Shown piece by piece: positions 8,475 through 17,715 of a stretch of DNA of 64,000 bases (position 1 is the stretch's first letter; every line of letters starts with the position of its first letter). Below the pieces are notes generated by a model. That model was not told where the DNA came from, did no database searches, and saw only the letters and a program-made list of their open reading frames with translations. The position numbers and the translations under genes were made by a program. Where the stretch lies: the NCBI RefSeq assembly GCF_017305915.1, contig NZ_JAFKJN010000026.1:41784-105783 (forward strand). Reading direction: 5' to 3'. Source of the stretch: Reyranella sp. GTDB taxonomy: Bacteria > Pseudomonadota > Alphaproteobacteria > Reyranellales > Reyranellaceae.

Positions 8475-9140
8475 ATGAGTACATCCAAGATTCGCCTGAT
8501 CTTCGCTGACGACCATGCTCTCGTGCGCGAGGGGTTGAAGCTTCTCCTCGCCACGATCGACGGGCTCGAGCTCGTCGGCGAAGCAGGCGACGGCCCAAGC
8601 CTGGTCGATCTTCTAGCGCAATGTCCGGCCGATATCTTGGTGCTCGATCTCGGCATGCCCGGGCTACGCGGCCTGCCCGATGTTCGCGCGCTGCGCGTGC
8701 GATATCCGCATCTGAAGATCCTGATCCTGACGGCCAATGGAGAGCCGCGCACGGTCGACGCCGCTCTCAAGGCCGGCGCCGACGGCTATCTGATCAAGAG
8801 CGGCGACCTGGGAGAGCTGCCGGAAGCCCTCGACGCGCTGCGGCGCGGCGAAAGCTATGTCAGCGCCGCGCTGCGGCCCCTGCTGGCGCTCCAGGCGCAT
8901 GGCACGCCCTCGGCGGAGTCCGACTTCGCAGTCGCCTCGCCGGTTCCGCTGACCCGCCGCGAGCGCGAGCTGCTCGTGCTCATCGCGCGCGGCGCGACCG
9001 CCCGCGATGTTGCGGCCCGGCTCGGCATCAGCCCGCTCACCGCCCGCAAGCATCGCGAGAACCTGATGCGCAAGCTCGATCTGCACAGCGCCGCGGAACT
9101 CGCGGCCTTCGCGGTGCGGCTTGGCCTGCCCGTGGGGTAG
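8475..9140 (+). CDS. NarL/FixJ-type response regulator
   Basis: 221 residues from ATG 8475. An in-frame ATG at 8448 would overlap the divergent kinase start and adds a poor N-terminus. The receiver has ADDHALVREG and phospho-Asp58 (DILVLDLGMPG). The C-terminal LuxR-type helix-turn-helix reads PLTRRERELLVLIARG, then ATARDVAARLGISPLTARKH. It is the likely output partner of the divergent hybrid kinase. Its 3' end lies 21 bp from the 3' end of the autotransporter gene, which makes that gene a possible but unproven target. Confidence 0.9.
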   Translation: MSTSKIRLIFADDHALVREGLKLLLATIDGLELVGEAGDGPSLVDLLAQCPADILVLDLGMPGLRGLPDVRALRVRYPHLKILILTANGEPRTVDAALKAGADGYLIKSGDLGELPEALDALRRGESYVSAALRPLLALQAHGTPSAESDFAVASPVPLTRRERELLVLIARGATARDVAARLGISPLTARKHRENLMRKLDLHSAAELAAFAVRLGLPVG

Positions 9141-9161
9141 ATCGCACAAGTCGACTCATCG

Positions 9162-12100
9162 TCACCACGTCATGCGCAGGCCGACCGAGAGCGCGTGATT
9201 GTCGGACCCGCCGCCGATCTCGCCGTCGTATCGGGCGTAGAGGCGGGTGGCGTCGCCGACTGGCAGGTTGGCCGAGAAGCCGATCGCGGCGGAATCGCGC
9301 TGCGGCGTGGCGCCATAGACCGTGAAGGGCGTTCCGGGAGCGCCGGCGAAGGCCGCCGTCATCGGTCGCGCGGTGTCGGCGTGCTCGTGCGTCCAGCCGA
9401 GCCGCACGGTCAGCGCCGCACCGCCGATCGTGCCGTCGAGCGCCGCGCCAAGGGTAGTGCGCAGCGAGGTCGTGGTCTGCTGCGCCACGCTGAGGTTGAG
9501 GGAGTCGGCCCCGGTCTCGGTGAAGCCGTTGCTGCTGCTGCTGGCCGCCTGCAGGCGGACGAACGGCGTCACCGCGGCGGCGGCCGGCTCATAGAGGCCG
9601 ATCCTGTAGCCGGTCTCGAGCTGGCCCTGCAGCTGGTTGCCGCCGCCGCCGCCCGTGGCGATGCGCGGCGCCAGGCCGGGAACCAGGATCGTGCGGCGCA
9701 TCCGGTTGTCGGTATAGGCGTAGCCCAGCAGCGCGTCGGCGTAGAAGCCGGCGTCGTGGAACGAGCCGTAGAGGGTGGCGCTGTAGCTGTTGGAATTGAC
9801 GCTGCCCTCGAAGCCCCTGGTCCACTGCGTACCGGTGGCGTAGCCGAGGCCGAGGCCTGCCAGGAAGCGCGGGTCGAAGCGATAGTCGATGCCGGCGACG
9901 GTGCCGCCGAAATTGTAGGAGAGCGTCGCGCTGTTGCCGTTGCCCGCCACGCTGCCGAAGCCGCCGACGGCGGAAAGCCACGCGCTCCACGGCGAGGGAT
10001 GGGCGGCGTCGCAGGCGGACTCGCAGGCTTCCGCCAGCGCCACGCGCGTGCCGCCGCCGTCGCCGCGGCTGGCGGCGATCTGCTGGCCGACGGCGTTCAG
10101 GAAGGCGAGCCCGTTCTGCAGGTTGGCGGTGCCCAGGTTGGCATAGGGTTGGCCGCTGATCGCGTCGAGCGCACGCGGGCCCTGGGCAGTGCCGAGGCCC
10201 GCGATGGCGTTGAGCACGTTGTTGAAGTCGCCGGTCGCCGACAGGTTGGCCCGGTCGAGCGCGGCGCCGACCGACTTCTGGTTGCCCGTCTGGCCGCCCG
10301 TGGCGAAGGCGCTCTGCGTCATGAGCAGGGTGAGGAAGACGTTGTCGGCGTCGTACTGCAGCGTCGGCACGAGGAAGGCAAGGTTGCTGGCCACGCCGGC
10401 GTAGGCGCCGTTGATGCCGCGGCTGGCGCTGAGGATGGTGTAGGTCGTGTTGCGCGCGTAGGCGCCCGGCGCTGCCAGCACTTGCACGCTGCCGCCCAGC
10501 GTCGCCGTGCCGGAGACGTTCAGCCGGTCGCTCTGGCCCGCAGCATTGGCCTCGACGACGTAAGTGCCGCCGGTGCCCTGCGCATAGTTGCCGTTGACCG
10601 TCAGCGTGCCGATCGAATTGCCGGGCGCGAGGACGCCGTTGTTGATGACATCGCGCGTGATGATGCCGCTGCCGCCGAGCATGCCGCCGCTATCGACGGT
10701 GATGCCGCTGCCGAGGCGGCCATTCACGATGAGTCCGCCGGCCGCGACGGTCGTGTTCCCGGCGCTGACGACGGTGTCGATGATCCAGGTGCCGGTGCCG
10801 CGCTTGATCAGCTGTCCGGCGAAGCTGGTCGTGCCCGTGACGGCCTGCGAATAGGCCTGGGCGCCGGTTCCGTCGAGGGTCAGGGTCGAGGCACCGTTCG
10901 CGCCGATGTACAGATTGCCCTGGATGCTGGACCCGCTGAACAGCGTGACCTGGTTGGCGGGGTCGTTCCTGGAGCGGTCCAGATCGACATTGCCGATGAT
11001 GGTGCCGGCGTTGTTCAGCGTGGCGGAGCCGCCGTCGACCTGGACGGCCGCGAGGCCGCCCTGGATCGTCGAAGCGGCGCCATTGGTCACCGTCCCGCCG
11101 GCGCCCAGCACGACACCCGTCTCGACACCGCGGATCGTTCCGCCGCCGGTGTTGGCGATCGAGCCCGTTGCCCCCAGGATGAAGGCGCCTCTACTGTCGC
11201 TGTCGGTGCCGGTGATCGTTCCGCCCTGGTTGGCGATCGTGCCGCCTGCATACAGCGCCACGCCGACCCAGCCTGCCGTGATCGTCCCGCCATTGGAATT
11301 CGTCACCGAGCCCGTCGTACCCTGGATGACGGCGCCATAGCTTCCAACGTCGGTCGCCTTGATCGTCCCGCCTTCATTGGTGATCGTGCCGCCCGCCCTC
11401 AGGTCCACGCCGCCGATGCCACCCAGGATCGTGCCGGTATTGCGGTTGATGGCAGTGGCCAGGCCTGCGGTGGACTCGACGGCCCATTGTCCCGTGACGG
11501 CGTAGGAGATCGTGCCGGCGTTATCGAGTGCGCCGCCGTTGTTCAGGAAAACGTGGTTTCCGACGGTAATGCCGCTGTCGATCTTCAGGGTTGCAGCCTG
11601 GTTCGCACTGTTGTCGACCGTGACGGTTCTGCTGCCCAGGGCGGAATTGCTGGCTACTTCCAGCGTGCCGCCGTCGACCCGGGTGCCGTTGGAAAAGGTG
11701 CCGGTGCCACCGAGCACGAGCGTGTCCGGGCCGTTCTTGACCAGGCCGCCGCTGCCCGTGATCGCGCCGCTGAAATTGCCGCTGTTGATCGTGAGCGTCT
11801 GGCCGCCATTGGCGACGGTGCCGGCGCCCTGCAGGTTCTTGACGGTGCCGGCATGGCCGTTGAAATCGAGCGTAGCGCCAGCGTCGACCGTGGTCGAGGA
11901 CACGATAGAGGTTAAGGCGGAGAGAACGTTGCCATCCTTGAGCGTGCCCCCTGCGACGACGATGGCGGAGTCGCCGGTAAGCGTAGCAACGGAGAGCGCG
12001 AGGACAACCGTGCCGGTGTCGGCCGTGCTGCCGAACACCGCTGTAGAGCGCTGGAGGTTGAATGGCCCTGCGATCGTGAGTGTCGTGCCGCTTGCGGCCG

Positions 12101-13919
12101 CGATAGTGCCGCTGCTGCCGGGCGCGACGGCCACCTGGTTGCCGAGGCTGAGATTCGCCTTGCCGAGCAGCTTGCCGCCGTTCAGCGTGATGGCGCCGCT
12201 GCCCGGTGCCTGGCCGTTGGTTATGGCAAGCGTGCCGGCATTGACGGTGGTGCCGGCGGTGTAAGTGTTGGTGCCCGACAGGGTGAGGGTGCCGGTGCCG
12301 GTCTTGGTGAGGCCGGTCTGGGCCGCGCCATCCTGAATGACGCCGGAGAAGGTGGTCGAGCCGTTGTCGCCGCCGGCGGTCAGGGTGGCGGTATTGGGTC
12401 CGCTGTTGGTGACGGTACCCGAGCCGGCGAGCGAGCCGATGGTCTGGTTGTAGCCGCCGAGGTCGAGGATGGTAGCGGTGCTCACCGTCGTCGCGCTGTT
12501 CGCCGAGAAGGCGTTCGCCGCGCCGCCCCGAAGCGTGCCGCTCAGGATCGTGGTGGCGCCGCTGTAGGTGTTGACGCCCGACAGGACCAGCGTGCCGGTG
12601 CCGCCCTTCTGCAGCGCCCAACTCCCGGCGTTGCTGCCCGTGCCGCCGCTGCCGGTCTGATCGGCAATGCCGTCGGATACGGTCTGGGTCTGACCGGTGC
12701 CGGACGAGAAGGTGAGCGTACCGCTGCCCTGCAGGAACATGCCGCTGCCGAAGGCCGAGCCGTTGGTGGTGCTGCTTGCGCCTGAGCCGCCGCTGACCGT
12801 GTTGCCGTTGACGGTGAGAGAGCCGGTCAAAGTGAGGTTGCCGCCGCCCTGGACGAAGATGGCGCCGCCCATGCCGGCTCCTCCGCCACCACCGGTGCCG
12901 CTTCCGTTGCCGCCGCCAAAGCCGCCACTGTTGCCGTTGGCTCCGCCGCCGCCGCCGAAGCCGCCCGTGCCGCTGCCTCCCCCACTACCGCCGCCAAAGC
13001 CGCCATTGCCTCCGCCACCAGGACCGTTTCCGCCGCCGCCGCCGCCAAATCCGCCGGAACCGCCGGCTGCACCGGAGCCGTTGCTACCGCCGGCGCCGCC
13101 ACTGCCGCCGCCGATGCCGCCGCCGCCGCCGCCGCCGCCATAGATGCTGGCGCTCGTGCCACCGCTGCTCTGGCCGCCACCCCCGCCGCCGCCGCCATTC
13201 AGGCCGCCGCTGCCGCCGGGATTGGTGCCGTTGGCGCCGGAGCCGCCGCTGCCGCCGGAGGCGATGCCGGTGGCGATGCCGGCACTGCCGGTGTTGCCCG
13301 TGGAGCCGCCGTCCGCCCCAACACCGAGTCCGCCGCCGCCGCCGCCGCTGTAGAGAGTGCTGTTGCCGCCATTGCCCCCCATGCCGCCACCGCCGCCCGA
13401 GCTGGTGCCGCTGCCGTCATTGGCCCCGCCGTTGCCGCCGACGGCCCGGTTGTTGTCGAGCGTGACGTTGCTCACCGTCACGTTGGCGCCGCTCGCCACG
13501 AACAGGGCGCCGCCCAGGCCCGCGCCGCCGCCGCCCAGGCCGCCTGTGCCGCCGGTGCCGCCCTGTGCCTTCGCGTTCTGGATGGTGAGGTCGCCGATCG
13601 CCACGGTGCCGGAATAGACCAGCAGGCCGCGATAGGTGTTGCCGCCGTCCAGCGTATGGTTGTTGCCCACGATGGTGACGCTCTTCTGCACGATCGGCAG
13701 GTCGGCGGTCAGCGCGACGTTGGCGTTGAAGACGATGCGATCGCCATTCTGCGCTCCGGTGGTCGGGTTGAGGGCGGCCACCAGGTCAGCCTGGTTGTTG
13801 ATCGTGAAGTCCGTCGCCCGCGCGGAATGCGGTGTGAGACAGGTGCTGGCCAGAAGGACCGCCGCCAGGCCGCCGAGCCGATGGGAAGGACGCACTGCAA
13901 ATACTCCCTCGATGCACAC
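9162..13919 (-). CDS. Very large glycine-rich autotransporter (type Va) with PATR repeats
   Basis: 1585 residues. The signal peptide ends near SARATDF (about residue 36). Residues 60-120 have a parallel beta-helix start with LDNNRAVGG-type repeats, and 120-360 is an extreme Gly/Ser/Asn-rich tract with runs of four to seven glycines. From 400 to 1130 there are passenger-associated repeats of the form GTGTLVLSGVNTYSGATTI, recurring with variation. Residues 1170-1260 have an autochaperone-like region, and about 1310-1585 form a 12-strand beta-barrel ending LSVGLRMTW. Expected to expose the passenger on the cell surface; no catalytic triad is evident, so an adhesin or biofilm role is inferred. 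The ATG at 13919 precedes the signal. Confidence 0.9.
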   Translation of the reverse strand: MCIEGVFAVRPSHRLGGLAAVLLASTCLTPHSARATDFTINNQADLVAALNPTTGAQNGDRIVFNANVALTADLPIVQKSVTIVGNNHTLDGGNTYRGLLVYSGTVAIGDLTIQNAKAQGGTGGTGGLGGGGAGLGGALFVASGANVTVSNVTLDNNRAVGGNGGANDGSGTSSGGGGGMGGNGGNSTLYSGGGGGGLGVGADGGSTGNTGSAGIATGIASGGSGGSGANGTNPGGSGGLNGGGGGGGGQSSGGTSASIYGGGGGGGGIGGGSGGAGGSNGSGAAGGSGGFGGGGGGNGPGGGGNGGFGGGSGGGSGTGGFGGGGGANGNSGGFGGGNGSGTGGGGGAGMGGAIFVQGGGNLTLTGSLTVNGNTVSGGSGASSTTNGSAFGSGMFLQGSGTLTFSSGTGQTQTVSDGIADQTGSGGTGSNAGSWALQKGGTGTLVLSGVNTYSGATTILSGTLRGGAANAFSANSATTVSTATILDLGGYNQTIGSLAGSGTVTNSGPNTATLTAGGDNGSTTFSGVIQDGAAQTGLTKTGTGTLTLSGTNTYTAGTTVNAGTLAITNGQAPGSGAITLNGGKLLGKANLSLGNQVAVAPGSSGTIAAASGTTLTIAGPFNLQRSTAVFGSTADTGTVVLALSVATLTGDSAIVVAGGTLKDGNVLSALTSIVSSTTVDAGATLDFNGHAGTVKNLQGAGTVANGGQTLTINSGNFSGAITGSGGLVKNGPDTLVLGGTGTFSNGTRVDGGTLEVASNSALGSRTVTVDNSANQAATLKIDSGITVGNHVFLNNGGALDNAGTISYAVTGQWAVESTAGLATAINRNTGTILGGIGGVDLRAGGTITNEGGTIKATDVGSYGAVIQGTTGSVTNSNGGTITAGWVGVALYAGGTIANQGGTITGTDSDSRGAFILGATGSIANTGGGTIRGVETGVVLGAGGTVTNGAASTIQGGLAAVQVDGGSATLNNAGTIIGNVDLDRSRNDPANQVTLFSGSSIQGNLYIGANGASTLTLDGTGAQAYSQAVTGTTSFAGQLIKRGTGTWIIDTVVSAGNTTVAAGGLIVNGRLGSGITVDSGGMLGGSGIITRDVINNGVLAPGNSIGTLTVNGNYAQGTGGTYVVEANAAGQSDRLNVSGTATLGGSVQVLAAPGAYARNTTYTILSASRGINGAYAGVASNLAFLVPTLQYDADNVFLTLLMTQSAFATGGQTGNQKSVGAALDRANLSATGDFNNVLNAIAGLGTAQGPRALDAISGQPYANLGTANLQNGLAFLNAVGQQIAASRGDGGGTRVALAEACESACDAAHPSPWSAWLSAVGGFGSVAGNGNSATLSYNFGGTVAGIDYRFDPRFLAGLGLGYATGTQWTRGFEGSVNSNSYSATLYGSFHDAGFYADALLGYAYTDNRMRRTILVPGLAPRIATGGGGGNQLQGQLETGYRIGLYEPAAAAVTPFVRLQAASSSSNGFTETGADSLNLSVAQQTTTSLRTTLGAALDGTIGGAALTVRLGWTHEHADTARPMTAAFAGAPGTPFTVYGATPQRDSAAIGFSANLPVGDATRLYARYDGEIGGGSDNHALSVGLRMTW

Positions 13920-13948
13920 GAGGTGCTATCGGGGAGAGCGGGGCGGGG

Positions 13949-13970
13949 AAATACGGCATCTGCCGTATTT
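13949..13970. terminator. Perfect 22-nt palindrome between thioesterase and autotransporter
   Basis: AAATACGGCA, a 2-nt spacer TC, then TGCCGTATTT form a perfect 10 bp stem. It lies 44 bp past the thioesterase stop and 30 bp before the autotransporter ATG, both reading leftward. The U-run is only three, so a rho-independent terminator would be weak; an operator for the autotransporter is an equally good reading. Confidence 0.45.
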
Positions 13971-14014
13971 CGACAGTGGGAGGCGAAAGGTGGCGTTTCT
14001 GCCGCGCCTGCGCG

Positions 14015-14908
14015 TCAGCTCCCGCGCGGCCGGAGGAAGATCGTCGCCGAATAGGACAGCAGCGGTTTGCCGCGCTGCTCGAGCAGGCCGCGCAGGAAGG
14101 CGAGGTTGCGGCCGTGGCGCGGCACCTCGACCCGCGTCACCAGCGGCGCCGTCGGGTCGCCCGCCGCCAGGAATTCGGCGGCGAACGACACCGTGCTCGG
14201 GGCCAGGCCGGTGACGATGCCGGCGGCGCGCGTCACCGCCGAATCGGCGAAGCTCATCATGTAGCCGCCGTGCAGCACGCCGCCCGAGTTGCACATGTGC
14301 GGCAGGGTCGGCTGGATCAGGGTCGCACCGTCGACTTCCTTGCGCGCATAGGACGGCCCGATGTGGCGCGAATAGACGCTGGCGTTCGAGAGTTGCTCGA
14401 AGCCTTCCGGCACCGCTTGTGGCGCGGGCGCCGGTACTGACGAAGCCTGCTCCTTGCGTCCCATCACCTTGGTGCGCGCGACGTGGCGCACGACGCCCGA
14501 CCACAGCGCGATCGTCTTGCCCTGCTGGGTGACGCTGCCTCGCGCGAAGGCGAGGCGACCGGTGACCTGCAGCGGCTCGCCGGTGGCTTCCAGGGGCGCG
14601 CCGACATGGGCCGCGCTCAGGAACTCGACGGCGATGCTGACCGTCATGGCGAACGAGGTGTTGGCGCCTCCGTCGGCGGCGCGGCCGGCCACCAGGCACA
14701 ACGCATAGTCGGCAAAGGTCAGGATCGCCCCGCCATGCACGCCGCCCCGGTAGTTGCCGTGCCGGCCCTCGGTCGGCAGCACGCAACGCACGGTGCCCGC
14801 CTTCGAGGCGTCGCCGTCGATGCGGAAATAGAAGGGGCCGACATGGTCCTCGAACGGGTCGGGCGGGGTGAAGACGGAGTAGCGGGCGAGGTCGATGGAA
14901 TCGGGCAT
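14015..14908 (-). CDS. Tandem hotdog-fold acyl-CoA thioesterase (PaaI-like)
   Basis: 297 residues containing two hotdog domains. Both halves carry the active-site signature: NYRGGVHGGAILTFADYALC in the first (about residues 52-71) and CNSGGVLHGGYMMSFADSAV in the second (about 206-225), each with HGG followed by the Asp of FAD. Each half ends in the strand that closes the fold. Such proteins hydrolyse acyl- or aryl-CoA thioesters in the cytoplasm. It is divergent from an enoyl-CoA hydratase gene 57 bp away, consistent with a degradative acyl-CoA pathway. The duplication within one chain is known but less common than the single-domain form. Confidence 0.85.
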   Translation of the reverse strand: MPDSIDLARYSVFTPPDPFEDHVGPFYFRIDGDASKAGTVRCVLPTEGRHGNYRGGVHGGAILTFADYALCLVAGRAADGGANTSFAMTVSIAVEFLSAAHVGAPLEATGEPLQVTGRLAFARGSVTQQGKTIALWSGVVRHVARTKVMGRKEQASSVPAPAPQAVPEGFEQLSNASVYSRHIGPSYARKEVDGATLIQPTLPHMCNSGGVLHGGYMMSFADSAVTRAAGIVTGLAPSTVSFAAEFLAAGDPTAPLVTRVEVPRHGRNLAFLRGLLEQRGKPLLSYSATIFLRPRGS

Positions 14909-14965
14909 TTCGATGCTCTAATAGAAGAACTCTGGTCAATTAAGAAGCGTCACGGAGCGAAACGC

Positions 14966-15751
14966 ATGGCGAGCATCCACAAGGTCGACATCTCCTGGGA
15001 TCGCCGTCCCGGCGGCACGGTCGCGCGTGTCGTGTACGACAACGCGCGCAAGCTGAACGCGGTGAATCCGCCGGCGCTGCTCGACCTGACCGAGGCGTTC
15101 CTCGGCCTGGCACGCGAGGACGACCTGCGCTGCGTGGTGTTCTCCGGCGCCGGCGGCCGCGCCTTCATCGGCGGCGCCGACATCAACCATATGATCACGA
15201 TGAAGCATCCCGAGGACGGGCGCCGCTTCCTCACCCAGATCCACAAGCTCTGCCAGGCGATCCGCGACGTGCCGGTGCCGGTGATCTGCAAGGCCGAGGG
15301 CTACACCTTGGGCGCCGGGCTCGAGGTCGCGGTGGCGTGCGACATGCGCATCGCCGCCGACGATGCCTGGTTCGGCATGCCGGAAGTGAAGGTCGGCCTG
15401 CCGTCGGTCGTCGAGGCGGCGCTGCTGCCGCGCCTGATCGGCTGGGGCCGCACCTCGTGGCTGCTGCTCACCGCCGAGAACATCGACGCCGCCACCGCCG
15501 ACCGCTGGGGCCTGGTCGAGCAGGTCGTGCCGGCCGCCAAGCTCGACGCCGCGGTCGAGCGCTGCGTCACCTCGATCGTCGAGGCGACGCCGAAGGCCGT
15601 ACGGGCGCAGAAGCGGCTGATGCGGCGCTGGGAGCGGCTGTCGATCGACGAGGGCATTCAGGCCGGCATTGACGCCATGGCCGAGTCGGTCGCCGACGGC
15701 GAGCATCTCGAGCGCATGACCGCGTTCGTCAACCGCAAGCGGAAGGAGTGA
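14966..15751 (+). CDS. Enoyl-CoA hydratase/isomerase family protein
   Basis: 261 residues from ATG 14966; a longer frame upstream overlaps the divergent thioesterase and was rejected. The crotonase fold shows the first oxyanion-hole segment GGRAFIGGADINHM (about residues 67-80) and the second at EGYTLGAGLEVAVACDMRIA, followed by AWFGMPEVKVGLPSV, where the usual catalytic Glu of hydratases falls in the PEVKVGLP region. The C-terminal trimerisation helices are present. Reaction: hydration or isomerisation of an enoyl-CoA. It runs directly into the AtuA-like gene, suggesting a shared pathway. Confidence 0.88.
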   Translation: MASIHKVDISWDRRPGGTVARVVYDNARKLNAVNPPALLDLTEAFLGLAREDDLRCVVFSGAGGRAFIGGADINHMITMKHPEDGRRFLTQIHKLCQAIRDVPVPVICKAEGYTLGAGLEVAVACDMRIAADDAWFGMPEVKVGLPSVVEAALLPRLIGWGRTSWLLLTAENIDAATADRWGLVEQVVPAAKLDAAVERCVTSIVEATPKAVRAQKRLMRRWERLSIDEGIQAGIDAMAESVADGEHLERMTAFVNRKRKE

Positions 15752-15753
15752 GC

Positions 15754-17550
15754 ATGCCCAGGACCGTCCGCATCGGCTGCCACTCCGGCTTCTGGGGCGA
15801 CACCGAGACGGCCGCCGCGCAGCTCGTGCGTCACGGCAACGTGGATTATCTCGTCAGCGACTATCTCGCCGAAGTCACCATGTCGATCATGGCCGCCCAG
15901 AAGATGCGCAATCCGCAGCTCGGCTACGCCACCGATTTCGTGACCGCTGTGATGGGTCCGCTGGCCAGGGAGATCGCCGACAAGAAGATCAAGGTCATCA
16001 CCAATGCCGGCGGCGTGAACCCGCAGGCCTGCCGCGACGCCGTCATCAAGGCCTGCGACGAAGCGGGGGTGAGCCTCAAGGTGGCGCTGGTGCTGGGCGA
16101 CGACCTGCAGCCGCGGCTGGAGGAGCTGCGCAAAACAGATATCCGGGAAATGGACACGGGCGCGTCGCTGCCGGGTCGCATCGCCAGCATGAACGCCTAT
16201 CTCGGCGGCTTCCCGATCGCGCGGGCGCTCAGCGAGGGCGCCGATGTGGTGATCACTGGCCGCTGTGTCGATTCGGCGGTGACGCTGGGCGCGCTGATCC
16301 ACGAATTCGGCTGGGGCATGGACGACCATGACCGGCTCGCCGCCGGCACCCTGTGCGGCCACACCATCGAATGCGGGGCGCAGTGCAACGGCGGCAACTT
16401 CACCGACTGGCGGCTGGTGCCGGGCTACGACGACATGGGCTTCCCGGTCGCCGAGGTCGAGGCCGACGGCAGCTTCGTGCTCGGCAAGCCCGACAATACC
16501 GGCGGCCTGATCACGCCGGCGACGGTGGCCGAGCAGATGCTCTACGAGATCGGCGATCCGCGCGCCTACATGGTGCCGGACGTGGTCTGCGACTTCACCG
16601 AGGCGCGCTACGAGCAGGTCGGCCCGGATCGCGTGCGCGTGTCGGGTGCGAAGGGCCGGCCGGCGACCGATACCTACAAGGTCTCGACCACCTTCCCCGA
16701 TGGCTACAAGCTCTCGACCATCTTCATGCTGGGCGGCCGCGAGGCGGTGGCCAAGGGCAGGCACAGCGCCGAATCGATCATCAAGAAGACGCGCCGCGTC
16801 TTCGCCGAGAAGGGCTGGGCCGACTACCGCGACGTCAGCATCGAGATCATCGGCGGCGAGGCGACCTACGGCCCGCACGCGCGCACCGCCGACAGCCGCG
16901 AGGTCGTGGTCAAGATCGCGGCCAAGCACGACCAGAAGGAAGCGCTCGGCCTGCTCGGCCGCGAGATCGCGCCGATGTCGACCGGCGGCGTGGTCGGCAT
17001 GACCGGCAGCTTCGGCGCCGGCCGCGTCTCGCCGACGCCGGTGATCCGCATGTTCTCCTGCCTGATCCCGAAGACCCAGGTGCCGGTGACCATCGATCTC
17101 GAGGGCCGCCGGATCCCGATGCAGGAGGGCGCGCGCTCCGGCGGCTTCACGACGGCGCAGCTTCCGGCCGAGGCGCCGGCCGCGCCGTCGAAGGTTTCGG
17201 GTGCGACCGAGACGGTGCCGCTGGCGGCGCTGGCTTACGGCCGCTCGGGCGACAAGGGCGACAACGCCAATATCGGCATCTTCGCCCGCGCGCCCGAATA
17301 CGTGCCGATCCTGGAGTCGGAGGTGACCGAGGACGCGGTCGCGACGTACTTCGCCCATCGCATCGGCGGCCCGGTCACGCGCTGGCGGCTGCCCGGCATC
17401 GGCGGATTCAACTTCCTGCTGCGCCAGGCGCTGGGCGGCGGCGGCATGGCCTCGCTCAAGGCCGATCCGCTGGCCAAGGCCTTCGCCCAGATGCTGCTCG
17501 ACATGCCGGTCAAGGTGCCGGCGGAGATGGCGAGGAGGCTGGCGGCCTGA
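15754..17550 (+). CDS. AtuA-like acyclic terpene utilization family protein (DUF1446)
   Basis: 598 residues from ATG 15754 (MPRTVRIGCHSGFWGDT); a GTG at 15748 overlapping the previous stop is an alternative. Residues 5-450 match the DUF1446/AtuA layout: GCHSGFWGDT, YLVSDYLAEVTM, TNAGGVNPQAC, VVITGRCVDSAVTLG and GGLITPATVAEQ. The last 110 residues (LAYGRSGDKGDNANIGI onward) are the AtuA-type C-terminal ferredoxin-fold domain, fused here rather than separate. In Pseudomonas, AtuA is needed for citronellol/geraniol degradation, but the exact reaction is unclear. The hydratase immediately upstream fits a branched acyl-CoA route. Confidence 0.85.
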   Translation: MPRTVRIGCHSGFWGDTETAAAQLVRHGNVDYLVSDYLAEVTMSIMAAQKMRNPQLGYATDFVTAVMGPLAREIADKKIKVITNAGGVNPQACRDAVIKACDEAGVSLKVALVLGDDLQPRLEELRKTDIREMDTGASLPGRIASMNAYLGGFPIARALSEGADVVITGRCVDSAVTLGALIHEFGWGMDDHDRLAAGTLCGHTIECGAQCNGGNFTDWRLVPGYDDMGFPVAEVEADGSFVLGKPDNTGGLITPATVAEQMLYEIGDPRAYMVPDVVCDFTEARYEQVGPDRVRVSGAKGRPATDTYKVSTTFPDGYKLSTIFMLGGREAVAKGRHSAESIIKKTRRVFAEKGWADYRDVSIEIIGGEATYGPHARTADSREVVVKIAAKHDQKEALGLLGREIAPMSTGGVVGMTGSFGAGRVSPTPVIRMFSCLIPKTQVPVTIDLEGRRIPMQEGARSGGFTTAQLPAEAPAAPSKVSGATETVPLAALAYGRSGDKGDNANIGIFARAPEYVPILESEVTEDAVATYFAHRIGGPVTRWRLPGIGGFNFLLRQALGGGGMASLKADPLAKAFAQMLLDMPVKVPAEMARRLAA

Positions 17551-17646
17551 CGTCGACCAAGTCGGGGTGGGGGATGGCGTTCCAGGACGGCTGTTTTGAC
17601 CCGCTTCGCGGTATCCTAACACCGTGGGGGAGGGGGTGTGTGTCGG

Positions 17647-17705
17647 CGGGATTCGCGAGAATCCCGTACGCCATCGACATCGGAGGCTTCCCACGAGTGT
17701 GGGAA
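17647..17705. terminator. Two hairpins in the convergent gap after the AtuA-like gene
   Basis: CGGGATTC, loop GCGA, GAATCCCG forms an 8 bp stem at 17647-17666, and TTCCCAC, loop GAGT, GTGGGAA a 7 bp stem at 17688-17705. They sit between the ends of two convergent genes, where bidirectional termination is expected. Neither has a strong U-run, so the call is positional. Nothing else was recognised in the 165 bp gap. Confidence 0.4.
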
Positions 17706-17715
17706 CTTTGTGGAA

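Noticed and set aside
9195..11915. A 900-codon plus-strand frame opposite the autotransporter
   Set aside because: No domain, composition of an antisense shadow; the minus strand encodes a complete signal peptide, passenger and barrel.
12840..13420. Short tandem repeats that might be a CRISPR or satellite array
   Set aside because: They encode the glycine-rich tract of the autotransporter in frame; there is no repeat/spacer regularity.
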